Under the pieces are notes generated by a model. That model worked only from the letters and a program-made list of their open reading frames with translations. It was not told the origin of the DNA and did not search any database. DNA of 64,000 nucleotides from the NCBI GenBank assembly GCA_964411985.1, contig CAYPNF010000044.1, positions 1 through 64,000 on the forward strand, read 5' to 3'. The DNA comes from CAYPNF01 sp964411985. Its GTDB lineage: Bacteria > Verrucomicrobiota > Verrucomicrobiia > Limisphaerales > J093. Shown in pieces: positions 26,097 through 35,811 of the stretch; the first letter of the stretch is position 1; each line of letters begins with the position of its first letter. The translations under genes were made by a program, and so were the position numbers.

Positions 26097-28292
26097 CTAT
26101 CCCCCTGGTTCCTTCTTGGGCACGAACGTCGCTTTGTTGGCCAACCACCAGCGCTCCCATTCTGCAGGGTCGGTGATGGAAAGACTCTTGCCAGTTACAT
26201 GCCGCAGAAGCTCGAACGCGCAACGGCCCACGATGGCGTTGGGGTCCTTTGTCAGGGATACAGCGATCTCCACCGCCGTAGCGTCTCCGTTCGCTCCGAG
26301 CAAGGAGAGCCCGATCAGGCGAAGCCTGGCGAGTTGGTTCGTAGCCAAGCGGGCCGCTTCTTCAGATGGCAGGGTCTGCTCACCAGGAGGTTTGGGAGAC
26401 AGATAATACAACGCCCGATAGGCGATCTCGAACCTCGGCACACTTAATAGACCCACGAACTCTTCACGCGGGATCAAAGCGGCGTTCGTTTCCGAAAGGG
26501 CGGAGAGCGCAAGGGCTTTGTCGGCCAGATCGAGAGCCTTGAAACGTTCCACGAATTCCTCCCTTGCTACCGAAGGGGGAGTCTTTTCTGGAAGCGCAGC
26601 CAGCGCGATGGATCGCTTGACCGGATCCGTAACTCCGAACAGCTCCAGGTGGGGGCTGGTATGTGCACCTGAGTCAAACTTGCGGAGCAGCGCGGCGGCA
26701 TTTCCCCGGATTTCAGGGTAATCATCCTGCAAAAGAGGGACCAGGGCGTCACCAAACTGGGCGTCCCAACGAGCTCCGAGTTGCTTGAGGGCTTCGTACC
26801 TGATTCCGGGCGATGGATCGCGCAAGAACTCCAGAATGGTCTCCACGTATCGCGAGTCTTTGGGCCAAAACATGGCTTTCAAAGCATTGACCCGTTCCAG
26901 AGAGTTCGTACTGTTCCTGGCTAGCTCGAGGGCGGAGTTTGACGCAGGACGGAGTCCCGTGAGCAGCCCCACTGCACCTCGCGGTTCACGCAAGAGCCGC
27001 GCCAAAATGGGGATGGCTGGCTCAAAGTACAAATCGCGCATCTCCTCTGGCTGGAACGTGCGACCCTGTTTGGTCACGTACCAGGAAGCATTTGTGAGAC
27101 GTGCGAACTGCCGCATGCATTGGGGCATTTCCTGGCTGGAAATTGGACGGCAATGCAGCAATTGGAACCAGGCATAGTTGAAGTTATCGTCCAACAGCCC
27201 AGTCCCAAGAGTATCACGCGCGCGAAACGGCCACTCCTCTTCACACATTGCTACAACCTCCTTGGTCGTCCACGCCCGCTTTCCGTTCCCGGTCTTCAAC
27301 ACCCCAGGGGCGAACCTTTCCAGTGTTCGGCCCCATGCCCAAGCCTCGCGGTTCGCCCAAGCAGCCTTAGCCCTCTCGTTCGCATTGGACAGACCGTGTT
27401 CCCAATCCCTGATCTTCTGGTGGTATCGGTCGAGGGCTTCTTGATAGAGGCTGTTTTCCAGGAGTGGGCTGGTGGAAAGCACGTAAAGCGACACTTCGGA
27501 GGGCTTACCGCCCACTGCAGAGATAGTCAGCGGAAAAACACACTTCGCCGTGTCAAAACCTATCAGCAGGGGATGCAGTTCCCCTTCCGCAAGCTGCTGG
27601 GAGATCTGCCGCAAAGCCTGGCGTGATGGCGGGCCTTGCGCTTCTCTTGAAGCCGACACTCTTTCAAAAGTGTCCCCCTTGTTCAGCTGAATCTTCACCG
27701 CCACGAAATACCACCCTTTACGGATGTACTCTTCAACAACTCCCGATTGATCCTGGGGAATCGAATAGTCATGTGACTGGAGCCATGCTGCCAGACTCCC
27801 AGACTCCTTGGCGGAGAGAACAGCCACCTGGTACGCACCTACGGTCTTCACCTCTAATGCTTTTACCGATTCTGCATCACCGGCAGTGACTCCGCCTCTC
27901 ATCATCATTCTGAAATCGGAGTGGACATCCCTTTGAGTGATTCGGCTCAGCTCATAAAAGGGTTCCATGGAACCCTTCTCTACCTCCGGAAGCGAAGGCA
28001 CGGGAATCAGCCAACCGAACTCCTCCAACGGCCCTTCGTACTTCACCTGCAAGAGTAGTTCCTCCCGCCCGCCATCAAACACGATGATCGCCTTCTGCGT
28101 CGGCTCCTTGATGTCAATATCCTTGTTCCACCGAAACACAAAGCACCCATCGGCCTGGGCAGTGCCCGTGGAGATCAACACCAAACCCATCCAGGCCAGG
28201 AGCCAGAGGCAGAGTCCGCGCCCAAGCACGACGATCTTCCTCAGCGTCACATTCCCGCAACCCTTCGCCTCAATCCAAAGTTCACTTCGCAT
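26097..28292 (-). CDS. DUF2330 protein with C-terminal HEAT-like repeats
   Basis: A 731-residue exported protein. The signal/anchor segment LWLLAWMGLVLISTGTAQA is followed by Asp-Gly-Cys (ADGCFVF), then a DUF2330 domain: KAIIVFDGGREELLLQVKY, FGWLIPVPSLPEVEKG and the Pro-rich beta core. The C-terminal half contains HEAT-type helical repeats (VETILEFLRDPSPGIRYEALKQLG, split here as VETILEFLRD and PGIRYEALKQLG). DUF2330 proteins are secreted, of unknown function. The 11-base overlap with the upstream paralogue gene indicates one operon with 28282-29595 and 29671-30936. Confidence 0.82.
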   Translation of the reverse strand: MRSELWIEAKGCGNVTLRKIVVLGRGLCLWLLAWMGLVLISTGTAQADGCFVFRWNKDIDIKEPTQKAIIVFDGGREELLLQVKYEGPLEEFGWLIPVPSLPEVEKGSMEPFYELSRITQRDVHSDFRMMMRGGVTAGDAESVKALEVKTVGAYQVAVLSAKESGSLAAWLQSHDYSIPQDQSGVVEEYIRKGWYFVAVKIQLNKGDTFERVSASREAQGPPSRQALRQISQQLAEGELHPLLIGFDTAKCVFPLTISAVGGKPSEVSLYVLSTSPLLENSLYQEALDRYHQKIRDWEHGLSNANERAKAAWANREAWAWGRTLERFAPGVLKTGNGKRAWTTKEVVAMCEEEWPFRARDTLGTGLLDDNFNYAWFQLLHCRPISSQEMPQCMRQFARLTNASWYVTKQGRTFQPEEMRDLYFEPAIPILARLLREPRGAVGLLTGLRPASNSALELARNSTNSLERVNALKAMFWPKDSRYVETILEFLRDPSPGIRYEALKQLGARWDAQFGDALVPLLQDDYPEIRGNAAALLRKFDSGAHTSPHLELFGVTDPVKRSIALAALPEKTPPSVAREEFVERFKALDLADKALALSALSETNAALIPREEFVGLLSVPRFEIAYRALYYLSPKPPGEQTLPSEEAARLATNQLARLRLIGLSLLGANGDATAVEIAVSLTKDPNAIVGRCAFELLRHVTGKSLSITDPAEWERWWLANKATFVPKKEPGG

Positions 28293-29595
28293 TGAGAGTC
28301 TCTCCTTTCTGCTTGGCTTTGTCCTCGGTTGGTTCCGGCTTCAGATCAGAAGCGATCGGGCCCAAGTCTGGCTCGGGCTTAGGATCCAGACGGCTTACCT
28401 CCAAGATGAGGCATTTGAGTTCCCCAGTCACACTATCCGCCTCCACCCTAGCCCAAAAGGGCCGGAAGAGGCCCTGCAACTCCTCGTTGACTTGCTCTTC
28501 GGTCCGAGGTGGCCCGTAATCCCAGACAACGCGACGGTGGGCTGGCTGTCCTCTAATCCGCTTATCGCTCATCCGAAGTACCCAGTTAGGCCCCAAACCA
28601 AACCGTACCTTATCTAACTTCAGTTGGTCCACCAAGAGCCGCCCTATCCTCGAGGTGAGTTCCTCGTCGGTGTAGACCCATTGGGTCACGAAATCATCCC
28701 TATCCAGTTTCGTTTCCAGGAGGTATCGTTCGCTGGTATAGGCATCGGGCGCGTCGTAGCGGAAGATTTGCCCCCGTTGATAACAAATCAATTCCCCCTT
28801 TCTGGTCACCATCACACTGTTCAAGGAACCGTGGAACCGAAAACACTTAGTCCGTTCCAGATTCAATTCCTGCTCCACGCCGCCTGCCGGCTTAGGCTGG
28901 CCAATCCGCTCCAAAAACTCCACCACCTGCGGCCAGATCACCTGGAGCATCCGAGTTTGGTGTGCTGGTGGAAGTAACTCGGCCTCGGGGGGGAGGTTCT
29001 CTTTCTTACCCAGTGGACGCGGAGGTGCCCTCAGTTTAGCTACTGCGGGCTCAGGGCGACGGAACGCACGGCCGACCAGGAAGAGGTCCTTAACAGCTCC
29101 TTTCTCAGAATCCACCTCAACATCCGCTGTGATGACACGTCCGTCATCAATAGTGTCCCTCCAATGAAAGTTGTATCGCGGGACCTTCTGTCCATCGAGC
29201 TCGGGTCCTTTCTCGACATTGGTAGGGGGCAATCCGCGAAGTACATTCGTGTATCCGAGGGCCTCCACCGCCTTGAGGGCGATCTCCAAGCATTCGGCCT
29301 CTCCCAGTTTGGGCGTGCCAAAGAACTTGGGAATATCACGTGGATCCTGGAGTTTGTAGTACGCTGAGGGGAGTTCGACCGCTGTCACGCCTCCATAGGC
29401 ATACCACAGACTTGGTCCGCTACGAAGCCACACTTTCACACTTAGGTGCTTTTCTATCTGGCTGCAGTGGAAACGAGTCACATCCGCTTGGGTAATCGGA
29501 ATCGGGACGGGCAGCTTCAGCTTCGCTGCTGCGTCCGAGAACTCCGGCAGGATCGCGGACAAGACCATGTTGGTCCAGAGAACGAGATTCGTCAC
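28282..29595 (-). CDS. Unrecognised protein, tandem paralogue B
   Basis: A 437-residue protein I do not recognise. It shares, through its whole length and at roughly half of positions by eye, the sequence of the upstream neighbour at 29671-30936 (shared blocks: ILPEFSDAAAKLKLP, ALGYTN, VVEFLERIGQPKP, LERTKCFR, ICYQRG, FRYDAPD). There is no signal peptide or membrane segment of note; Trp and charged residues are frequent. I place the start at GTG 29595, because VTNLV aligns with MTNLV of the paralogue; an earlier GTG at 29622 is in frame. It overlaps the DUF2330 gene by 11 bases. The tail is Pro/Glu-rich. Confidence 0.7.
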   Translation of the reverse strand: MTNLVLWTNMVLSAILPEFSDAAAKLKLPVPIPITQADVTRFHCSQIEKHLSVKVWLRSGPSLWYAYGGVTAVELPSAYYKLQDPRDIPKFFGTPKLGEAECLEIALKAVEALGYTNVLRGLPPTNVEKGPELDGQKVPRYNFHWRDTIDDGRVITADVEVDSEKGAVKDLFLVGRAFRRPEPAVAKLRAPPRPLGKKENLPPEAELLPPAHQTRMLQVIWPQVVEFLERIGQPKPAGGVEQELNLERTKCFRFHGSLNSVMVTRKGELICYQRGQIFRYDAPDAYTSERYLLETKLDRDDFVTQWVYTDEELTSRIGRLLVDQLKLDKVRFGLGPNWVLRMSDKRIRGQPAHRRVVWDYGPPRTEEQVNEELQGLFRPFWARVEADSVTGELKCLILEVSRLDPKPEPDLGPIASDLKPEPTEDKAKQKGETLNAK

Positions 29596-29670
29596 AGGAT
29601 ATCCATCCCTTCCTCCGCGCACTGATTGCCGAAATCAAAGTCGGTAGTCATCGTACGGGCTCTGAACTGC

Positions 29671-30936
29671 TCATCGGGTCTCCCCGTTCGGAGCCTCGGT
29701 GCCCAAGTCCGGCTCGGGTTTGGGGTCAAAGCGAGTTACGTCCAAGCCCAAGTACTTCACTTCGGCGGTCACCGCGTCCACCTCGACATCTACCCAGGGG
29801 GGCCGAAAGATCCCCATGGTCTCCAGGCGGACGTCCTGCTGGCTTCGAGGTGGACCCCAATCGAACCGAAAACGGCGTAGCGTTTTGCGGCCTGGAATTG
29901 TCCTTTTCTGAAACTGTTGAGGAGGCTGCCCGGCCAGTCCGAAACGCTCCACATCCAACTTCATCTTTTGAGTAAGCAAAGACCGCGTCCGGGACACCAG
30001 TTCGTCGTAGGCGTAGACCCAGTTGGTGACAAAGTCCTTTTCATCCAGATTCGTTTCCAGGACATACCGCCTTGTAGAATGCGAGTCCGGCGCATCATAT
30101 CGAAAGACGTATCCCCGTTGATAGCAGATGAAATGCCCCGTTCGGGTTCTCATTTGGCAACAGAGATGGCCTTGGTGTCGAAAGCATTTCGTGCGCTCAA
30201 GATCCAGCTCAGCCTCCGGCTCTGCGGTCGGCTTTGGCTGGCCAATGCGCTCCAGAAATTCCACGACATCGGGCCAGAGGAGGTGCAAATAGCGCTTCTG
30301 TTGGGTTGGCGACAGAAACTCTGCGCCGACTGGCAGATCGTCAGTGGGGGGTTGCGGACGATTATGGGGCTCCCATTTTGCCAGTGCGACAGGCAGAGGA
30401 CGTTCGAACGGTTCTCCCACCAAGTGGAGATATGGGATGGCACCTTTCTCCGCGTCCACTTCCACTCGAGCAGTCAAATACGCGCCGTTTTCCTCTGCGT
30501 CCTTCCACTCAAACCGGTATCGTGGAACAACCTTACCATCAACTTTTGGCCCCACCTCGACTTCGGGGGAAGGCATGTGATTCAGGATGTTGGTATACCC
30601 GAGCGCGTCTACCGCCTTCATGGCTAACTCAAGACACTCCTGCTGGCTTAGTTTTGGGGTGCCGTAGAATTTGGGGATGTCATCCGGGTTCTGAAGCAAG
30701 AAGTAGGAGGAGCGAAGCTGTATGTGATGCACCCCGCCAGAATAGTAACTCAGAAGCGCCCCTGAGCGGAGGCGAAGATCGACTGTGAGCGCCCGGGGCA
30801 AGTCGCAACCAAACCACGCTATGTCCTTCTGTTGTATAGGGACTGAGATTGGCAGCTTTAGTTTCGCTGCTGCGTCCGAGAATTCGGGCAGCAGCGCCAT
30901 CAAAACCATGTTCGTGATTGCGACCAGGTTTGTCAT
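29671..30936 (-). CDS. Unrecognised protein, tandem paralogue A
   Basis: A 421-residue paralogue of the next gene, separated by 75 bases. It shares that gene's full domain plan and ends in a DPKPEPDLG-type tail. No catalytic motif stands out: the conserved blocks are Trp/Arg/Lys-rich and there is one conserved Cys in RTKCFR. Start at ATG 30936 is set by the paralogue alignment; in-frame sequence to 31260 has unlikely composition. Probably first gene of the operon with paralogue B and the DUF2330 protein, so the three may work together at the envelope. Confidence 0.72.
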   Translation of the reverse strand: MTNLVAITNMVLMALLPEFSDAAAKLKLPISVPIQQKDIAWFGCDLPRALTVDLRLRSGALLSYYSGGVHHIQLRSSYFLLQNPDDIPKFYGTPKLSQQECLELAMKAVDALGYTNILNHMPSPEVEVGPKVDGKVVPRYRFEWKDAEENGAYLTARVEVDAEKGAIPYLHLVGEPFERPLPVALAKWEPHNRPQPPTDDLPVGAEFLSPTQQKRYLHLLWPDVVEFLERIGQPKPTAEPEAELDLERTKCFRHQGHLCCQMRTRTGHFICYQRGYVFRYDAPDSHSTRRYVLETNLDEKDFVTNWVYAYDELVSRTRSLLTQKMKLDVERFGLAGQPPQQFQKRTIPGRKTLRRFRFDWGPPRSQQDVRLETMGIFRPPWVDVEVDAVTAEVKYLGLDVTRFDPKPEPDLGTEAPNGETR

Positions 30937-31290
30937 ATTGTCCCAGCCAGCCGTCCGTTGAGAACTCCGACCGACACGAGCAAAAGGGCGCGCACCTACC
31001 TCCGGGCGACCGAACTGAGCCAAACCATTCCCTACGCACACGCCATCCCTGTCGTCCAAGTCTTCGTTCTCGTTGATTTCCAGCTTTCTACAGCATAGTA
31101 GATGCCAAAGCGCCCCACTTTCAAGGAGTTTCGTCAGCCAATGAGGACGCGACAGGTGCCGATTCCAGCCCCCCTCCATCCCCATCCCAATGTAGCCAGT
31201 GGAGGCGGACCGCTGATGCCCGGAGCTCAGGGTTGATTGACCAGTCCCCCCCCCGCGCATCGCGTCAGGCTGCAGTACTCCGCCCGCACG
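30937..31290. other. 354-base gap, no gene seen
   Basis: Lies upstream of the paralogue operon and downstream of the DUF4143 ATPase gene, both minus strand. It should hold the promoter of the paralogue operon, but I found no convincing promoter pair, repeat or RNA structure. Confidence 0.5.
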
Positions 31291-32460
31291 TTAACCAGGA
31301 TTCTCGGTTTTCAGGAAGGCCCCCAACTCGAGTAACAAATCGGCCAGCGAGCAGACGCGCACCTTCTCATGCACCGGATAGTTCTCCTGGCCCGGATAAA
31401 CGATCCACGCCCGTTCCAGTTTTAAGTCTTCCAATGCGATGTGCAGCGACTTGGTCATCGTCGGCGCATCGCCGCACTTGAACTCCACGCCATAGCGCTT
31501 GCCGCCCAACAGCATCATCAAGTCCAGTTCGGCCCCGGCGTGCGTGCCCCAGTAGAACGCCTCCTCGGCCCCGGCCACACTCAACACCTGTTCCAAGGCG
31601 AAGCCCTCCCACGAGGCGCCCAGCTTCGGATGTCCCAGCAGAGCGTCGTGGGTACCGATGCCCAGCAACCTGTGCAGCAGCCCGCTGTCTCTCACATACA
31701 CCTTCGGGGACTTGTATTGCCGTTTGCCCAGGTTCTCGTACCAGGGCGGCAGCTGCCGGAGCAGAAACGTACCCGTCAGCAGGTCGAGGTAATGCCGCAC
31801 GGTGGTCTCCGAGACGCCGAACGAGCGCGCCAACTCTGCCCCATTCCAGATCTGCGCGTGGTAATGGGCCACCATCATCCAGAACCGCCGCAGCGCCTCC
31901 GCCGGGATGCGTACCCCCAACTGCGGAATATCCCTCGTCAGAAACGTGCGGATGAACCCTTGCCGCCAACGCTGTGAGGCTGGCTCGCTCGGTGCGAGAA
32001 ACGAACGGGGCATCCCGCCACGCAGCCACAGCCTGCCCTGAGTTCCCGCTCCCACATCGCCTAGAGTGAATCCCCCCAGGTCCACGAACCCGACCCGACC
32101 CGCCAGCGACTCCGCCGCCCCTTTCACGAGTTCGGGCGTGGCGCTGCCAAGGATGAGAAACCGCGCCGGGACGCCCTCCCGGTCCGCCAGGGGACGCAAC
32201 GTGGTAAACAAACCCGGCAACTGCTGGATTTCGTCAATGACCACTAGCCCGTGCAGGGGCCGCAGGGTCATCTCCGGAGCATGCTCCAACTGGGCGCGGC
32301 TGGACGCTTCCTCCAAATCAAAATAACGGGCCTTGCGTTCGGATGCGATGTGTCGCGCCAAGGTCGTCTTTCCGCACTGGCGCGGCCCCAACAGGGCGCA
32401 CACCGGATTCTCCGATAATGCGGTTTCGACGGCTTCCAAAGCAGCAGGACGACGAATCAC
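31291..32460 (-). CDS. DUF4143-type AAA ATPase with restriction-like C terminus
   Basis: A 389-residue protein. Residues 1-150 form the ATPase (Walker A GPRQCGKTTLARH, Walker B VVIDEIQQLP). A winged-helix-like middle follows (ELARSFGVSETTVRHYLDLL). The DUF4143 domain at the end contains GAELDLMMLL and YGVEFKCGD, the arrangement of a PD-(D/E)XK nuclease fold. The family is common, widely horizontally exchanged and of unknown role. The start is placed at GTG 32460, where the standard family N terminus (IRRPAALEAVETAL) begins; in-frame sequence continues upstream from 32610 but does not match the family. A Shine-Dalgarno at the normal distance is lacking. Confidence 0.82.
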   Translation of the reverse strand: MIRRPAALEAVETALSENPVCALLGPRQCGKTTLARHIASERKARYFDLEEASSRAQLEHAPEMTLRPLHGLVVIDEIQQLPGLFTTLRPLADREGVPARFLILGSATPELVKGAAESLAGRVGFVDLGGFTLGDVGAGTQGRLWLRGGMPRSFLAPSEPASQRWRQGFIRTFLTRDIPQLGVRIPAEALRRFWMMVAHYHAQIWNGAELARSFGVSETTVRHYLDLLTGTFLLRQLPPWYENLGKRQYKSPKVYVRDSGLLHRLLGIGTHDALLGHPKLGASWEGFALEQVLSVAGAEEAFYWGTHAGAELDLMMLLGGKRYGVEFKCGDAPTMTKSLHIALEDLKLERAWIVYPGQENYPVHEKVRVCSLADLLLELGAFLKTENPG

Positions 32461-32594
32461 AGCTCCTTGTATTCCCGCACATTGGGTGCGGAAATGCAAG
32501 GATGATCTTCCCCCATTCCCAGCCAAGCTCCAGGGAATCAAGTACAAAAGCCTGTTCAACGATAAGGCTTGCTGGGCGGTATTTCGACAGGGTT

Positions 32595-32783
32595 TCAGAT
32601 CGAGAACCAAATCTCGAGCTCAGCGCGGGGGCGAGACTCTCCACCTAGGATGTAGCGGTGGATTCGCTGGCCCAGCACATGGTTAAGCCACACTAAAAGG
32701 TTGATTTGTTGCTCCCTCGGCGTAGTTTCCCAACCGTGTTTGAGTAGCTGCCGGGCCTTTTCCCTGAAGCCCGGCGGCGTCAT
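32595..32783 (-). CDS. Small hypothetical protein (62 residues)
   Basis: A short reading frame starting at ATG 32783 with a plausible ribosome site (AGAGGT about eight bases upstream on the minus strand). It encodes a basic amphipathic protein (EQQINLLVWLNHVLGQRIHRYI) with no family I recognise. It stands just ahead of, and on the same strand as, the DUF4143 ATPase gene, and is divergent from gcvP with only 35 bases between the starts. Real or not is uncertain. Confidence 0.4.
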   Translation of the reverse strand: MTPPGFREKARQLLKHGWETTPREQQINLLVWLNHVLGQRIHRYILGGESRPRAELEIWFSI

Positions 32784-32818
32784 TTTGACGACCTCTTTCC
32801 GTTTAGACCAAAGAGACT

Positions 32819-35719
32819 ATGGCGACGTACAGTTTTGACAGCAGCAGCAAAGAGCCTTCCAGGTTGAGTCATGTTGACGTTTTTCCGCGGCGTCATATCG
32901 GCCCTAGCCCCAATGAGATGCGGTTGATGCTGAAAGATCTGGGTTTTGACTCCCTGGACCAACTGGCTTCTGCGGCCGTCCCTGCGGCGATTCAACTTGG
33001 CGCCCCCCTCAAGCTGCCCACTCCGCTGGGCGAAAGTGAAGCGCTGACGCATTTGCGAAGCATCGCGCAGCGGAATGAAGTCTGGCGCTCCTACCTGGGC
33101 ATGGGCTTCTCCGACTGCATTGTTCCCCCCGTGATCCAGCGGAACATTTTCGAAAATCCCGGTTGGTACACCCAATACACGCCTTACCAAGCCGAGATCT
33201 CCCAGGGTCGCCTTGAAGGTCTTCTCAACTTCCAGACCATGGTGTGCGATCTGACCGGGTTGGACATTGCCAACGCCTCCCTCTTGGACGAGGCCACGGC
33301 GGCGGCGGAGGCCATGGTCATGTGCCAGTCGCTGAAGGAGTCGGAAGGCCGCACCACGTTCCTGGTGGCGGCGGACTGCCATCCGCAAAATATCGAAGTA
33401 GTGAAGACCCGGGCGAAGGCCTTGGGGATTCAAGTCGTCGTAGGAACCCCGGGAACCTGGACGCTCGACAAAACGGTCTTTGGCGTGTTGCTCCAGTATC
33501 CAGCCACCGACGGTGCGGCGATCGACTATGCTCTCTTGGCGCAACGGGTTCACGAATCGGGTGCGCTCGTCGTGGTGGCCACCGACCTCCTCGCTCTCGC
33601 CTTACTGAGACCCCCCGGAGAATTCGGAGCGGATATCGCGGTGGGAAGTGCCCAGCGTTTCGGAGTACCGCTCGGCTACGGAGGACCTTCAGCGGCCTTT
33701 TTCTCAACCAGAGACGCCTACAAGCGCCAAATGCCTGGCCGCCTCATTGGTGTCTCCAAAGATGCTCGAGGCAAGCCCGCCTACCGTCTCTCCCTGCAAA
33801 CGCGCGAACAACACATCCGCCGGGAGAAAGCGACCAGCAACATTTGCACTGCCCAGGCCCTGCTCGCCAACATGGCTTCGATGTACGCGGTTTACCACGG
33901 CCCGCAAGGGGTGCGAAGGATCGCCGAAAGAGTGCATCTGATGGCACGGGTGCTTTCCGCTGGTCTGCAGGAGCTGGGCTATTCGCTGCGTCACTCGGCC
34001 TACTTCGACACCATTGCCGTGGCAGTGCCTGCTGAGCGCGAAAAGTCGATCCTGGAGGCCGCCCAAGCCCGGAAGATCAATCTCCGGGTCCTTGGCCCCG
34101 ATACCCTGGGCATAGCCCTCGACGAAACCACCTCCGCAGCCGACCTCAAGGATCTTCTGGCCGTCTTCTCCGGCCCAGGGAAGGCCGTTGTCAACCTGGA
34201 GAAGTTGGCGGACACGGTGGAAGCCCAGCCAGTCATTCCATCCGCCTTGCAGCGAAAAAGCGGTTACCTCTCCCATCCGGTTTTCAACCAGTACCATTCG
34301 GAGACGGAGATGCTGCGCTACATCCGGCGACTCGAGTCGAAGGATCTCTCGCTGACCACCTCCATGATCCCGCTAGGCTCCTGCACGATGAAGCTCAATG
34401 CCTCGAGCGAGATGTTCCCGGTCAGTTGGCCTGAGTTCAGCCGGATCCATCCATTTGCCCCTCTCCCCCAGACTGAGGGCTACCAACAGCTGTTCCGCGA
34501 ACTGGCTGACTGGCTCGCGGAGATCACCGGATTCAACGACGTTTCCCTCCAGCCCAACGCTGGCTCTCAAGGTGAATATGCCGGCCTGCTCGTGATTCGC
34601 GCCTACCATGAAAGCCGCGGGCAAACTCAGCGGAATGTCTGCTTGATTCCCACCTCCGCGCACGGCACCAACCCTGCCAGCGCCGTTATGGCGGGTATGA
34701 GCGTCGTCGCTGTGGCCTGCGACCAGCAAGGCAACATCGACGTGGAGGACCTGAAAGCCAAAGCTGCTGCAAACCGCGACAAACTGTCCGCTTTGATGGT
34801 CACTTATCCATCCACGCACGGTGTCTTTGAAGAGCGCGTCAAGGAGATCTGCCAGATTGTCCATGCCCAAGGGGGTTTGGTGTACATGGACGGAGCCAAC
34901 ATGAATGCCCAGGTGGGACTGTGCCGGCCGGGTGACATTGGTGCCGATGTCTGCCACTTGAACCTTCACAAGACTTTCAGTATCCCGCACGGAGGTGGCG
35001 GCCCAGGGATGGGACCGATCGCTGTAGCCGCGCATCTTTCCCCCTTCCTACCAGGTCATCCCGTCGTGCCCACGGGCGGCAGCCAAGCCATCGGACCCGT
35101 CTCGGCCGCGCCTTGGGGCAGCGCAAGCATCCTGCCCATCGCCTGGACTTACATTCGCATGATGGGTTCCGAAGGCCTGCAACAAGCCACTGCGGCAGCC
35201 ATCCTCAACGCCAATTACATCGCGCACCGGCTCGCGAAGCACTTTCCCGTCCTTTATCGTGGCCCAGGAGGTCTCGTCGCCCACGAATGCATCCTCGATT
35301 TGCGCGCCTTTCGCAGTGTCACGGTAGAGGACGTGGCGAAACGGCTGATGGACTATGGATTCCACGCCCCAACGGTCTCCTGGCCGGTTCCCGGCACCAT
35401 TATGGTGGAGCCGACGGAGAGTGAGTCCAAGGCCGAGTTGGATCGGTTTTGCGATGCCATGATCGCCATCCACAATGAGATCAAGGCGATCGAGTCCGGC
35501 CAGGCCGACAAACAGAACAATCTGCTCAAGAACGCGCCCCATCCGGCGGACGTGGTCAGTGCCGACTCCTGGAACCGTCCTTACACCCGCGAGCAAGCGG
35601 CCTACCCTGCTCCATGGCTCAAGGAACACAAGTTCTGGCCAGCGGTGGGGCGCATCGACAACGTGTACGGCGACCGCAACCTCGTCTGCACTTGTCTGCC
35701 GATGGAGTCTTACTCCTAG
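32819..35719 (+). CDS. gcvP: Glycine dehydrogenase (decarboxylating), single-chain P protein
   Basis: A 966-residue PLP enzyme of the glycine cleavage system, which decarboxylates glycine and loads the aminomethyl group on lipoylated H protein. Both halves are present: the N-terminal FPRRHIGPSPNEM and SAQRFGVPLGYGGPSAAFF, and the C-terminal PLP Lys718 in LNLHKTFSIPHGGGGPG. The single-chain length is standard. Neither gcvT nor gcvH is adjacent, so the other components must lie elsewhere. No glycine riboswitch is visible upstream; the 5' gap is only 35 bases. Confidence 0.97.
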   Translation: MATYSFDSSSKEPSRLSHVDVFPRRHIGPSPNEMRLMLKDLGFDSLDQLASAAVPAAIQLGAPLKLPTPLGESEALTHLRSIAQRNEVWRSYLGMGFSDCIVPPVIQRNIFENPGWYTQYTPYQAEISQGRLEGLLNFQTMVCDLTGLDIANASLLDEATAAAEAMVMCQSLKESEGRTTFLVAADCHPQNIEVVKTRAKALGIQVVVGTPGTWTLDKTVFGVLLQYPATDGAAIDYALLAQRVHESGALVVVATDLLALALLRPPGEFGADIAVGSAQRFGVPLGYGGPSAAFFSTRDAYKRQMPGRLIGVSKDARGKPAYRLSLQTREQHIRREKATSNICTAQALLANMASMYAVYHGPQGVRRIAERVHLMARVLSAGLQELGYSLRHSAYFDTIAVAVPAEREKSILEAAQARKINLRVLGPDTLGIALDETTSAADLKDLLAVFSGPGKAVVNLEKLADTVEAQPVIPSALQRKSGYLSHPVFNQYHSETEMLRYIRRLESKDLSLTTSMIPLGSCTMKLNASSEMFPVSWPEFSRIHPFAPLPQTEGYQQLFRELADWLAEITGFNDVSLQPNAGSQGEYAGLLVIRAYHESRGQTQRNVCLIPTSAHGTNPASAVMAGMSVVAVACDQQGNIDVEDLKAKAAANRDKLSALMVTYPSTHGVFEERVKEICQIVHAQGGLVYMDGANMNAQVGLCRPGDIGADVCHLNLHKTFSIPHGGGGPGMGPIAVAAHLSPFLPGHPVVPTGGSQAIGPVSAAPWGSASILPIAWTYIRMMGSEGLQQATAAAILNANYIAHRLAKHFPVLYRGPGGLVAHECILDLRAFRSVTVEDVAKRLMDYGFHAPTVSWPVPGTIMVEPTESESKAELDRFCDAMIAIHNEIKAIESGQADKQNNLLKNAPHPADVVSADSWNRPYTREQAAYPAPWLKEHKFWPAVGRIDNVYGDRNLVCTCLPMESYS

Positions 35720-35743
35720 GCCTCACCAGAACGCAAGGTACGC

Positions 35744-35788
35744 GGAACTCCGCCAGGTCTTGGAGCGCGCAGCGGCGACGGCGCTTCT
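35744..35788 (+). repeat. Degenerate copy of the intergenic repeat
   Basis: In the 92-base convergent gap between gcvP and the large hybrid kinase, CCGCCAGGTCTTGGAGCGCG matches the reverse complement of the units at 20261 and 20417 (CCAGGTCTTGGAGTGCG) and continues GGCGACGGCGCTTC, close to their GGTGCCGCTTT end. It shows that this repeat is a dispersed family rather than one local duplication. Confidence 0.65.
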
Positions 35789-35811
35789 CTGCACTCACGC
35801 ACTCACGCGGG

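Noticed and set aside
25898..26176. Plus-strand 92-codon frame in the gap after the hybrid kinase
   Set aside because: Arg/Ser/Cys-rich composition, no ribosome site, and overlaps the end of the DUF2330 gene.
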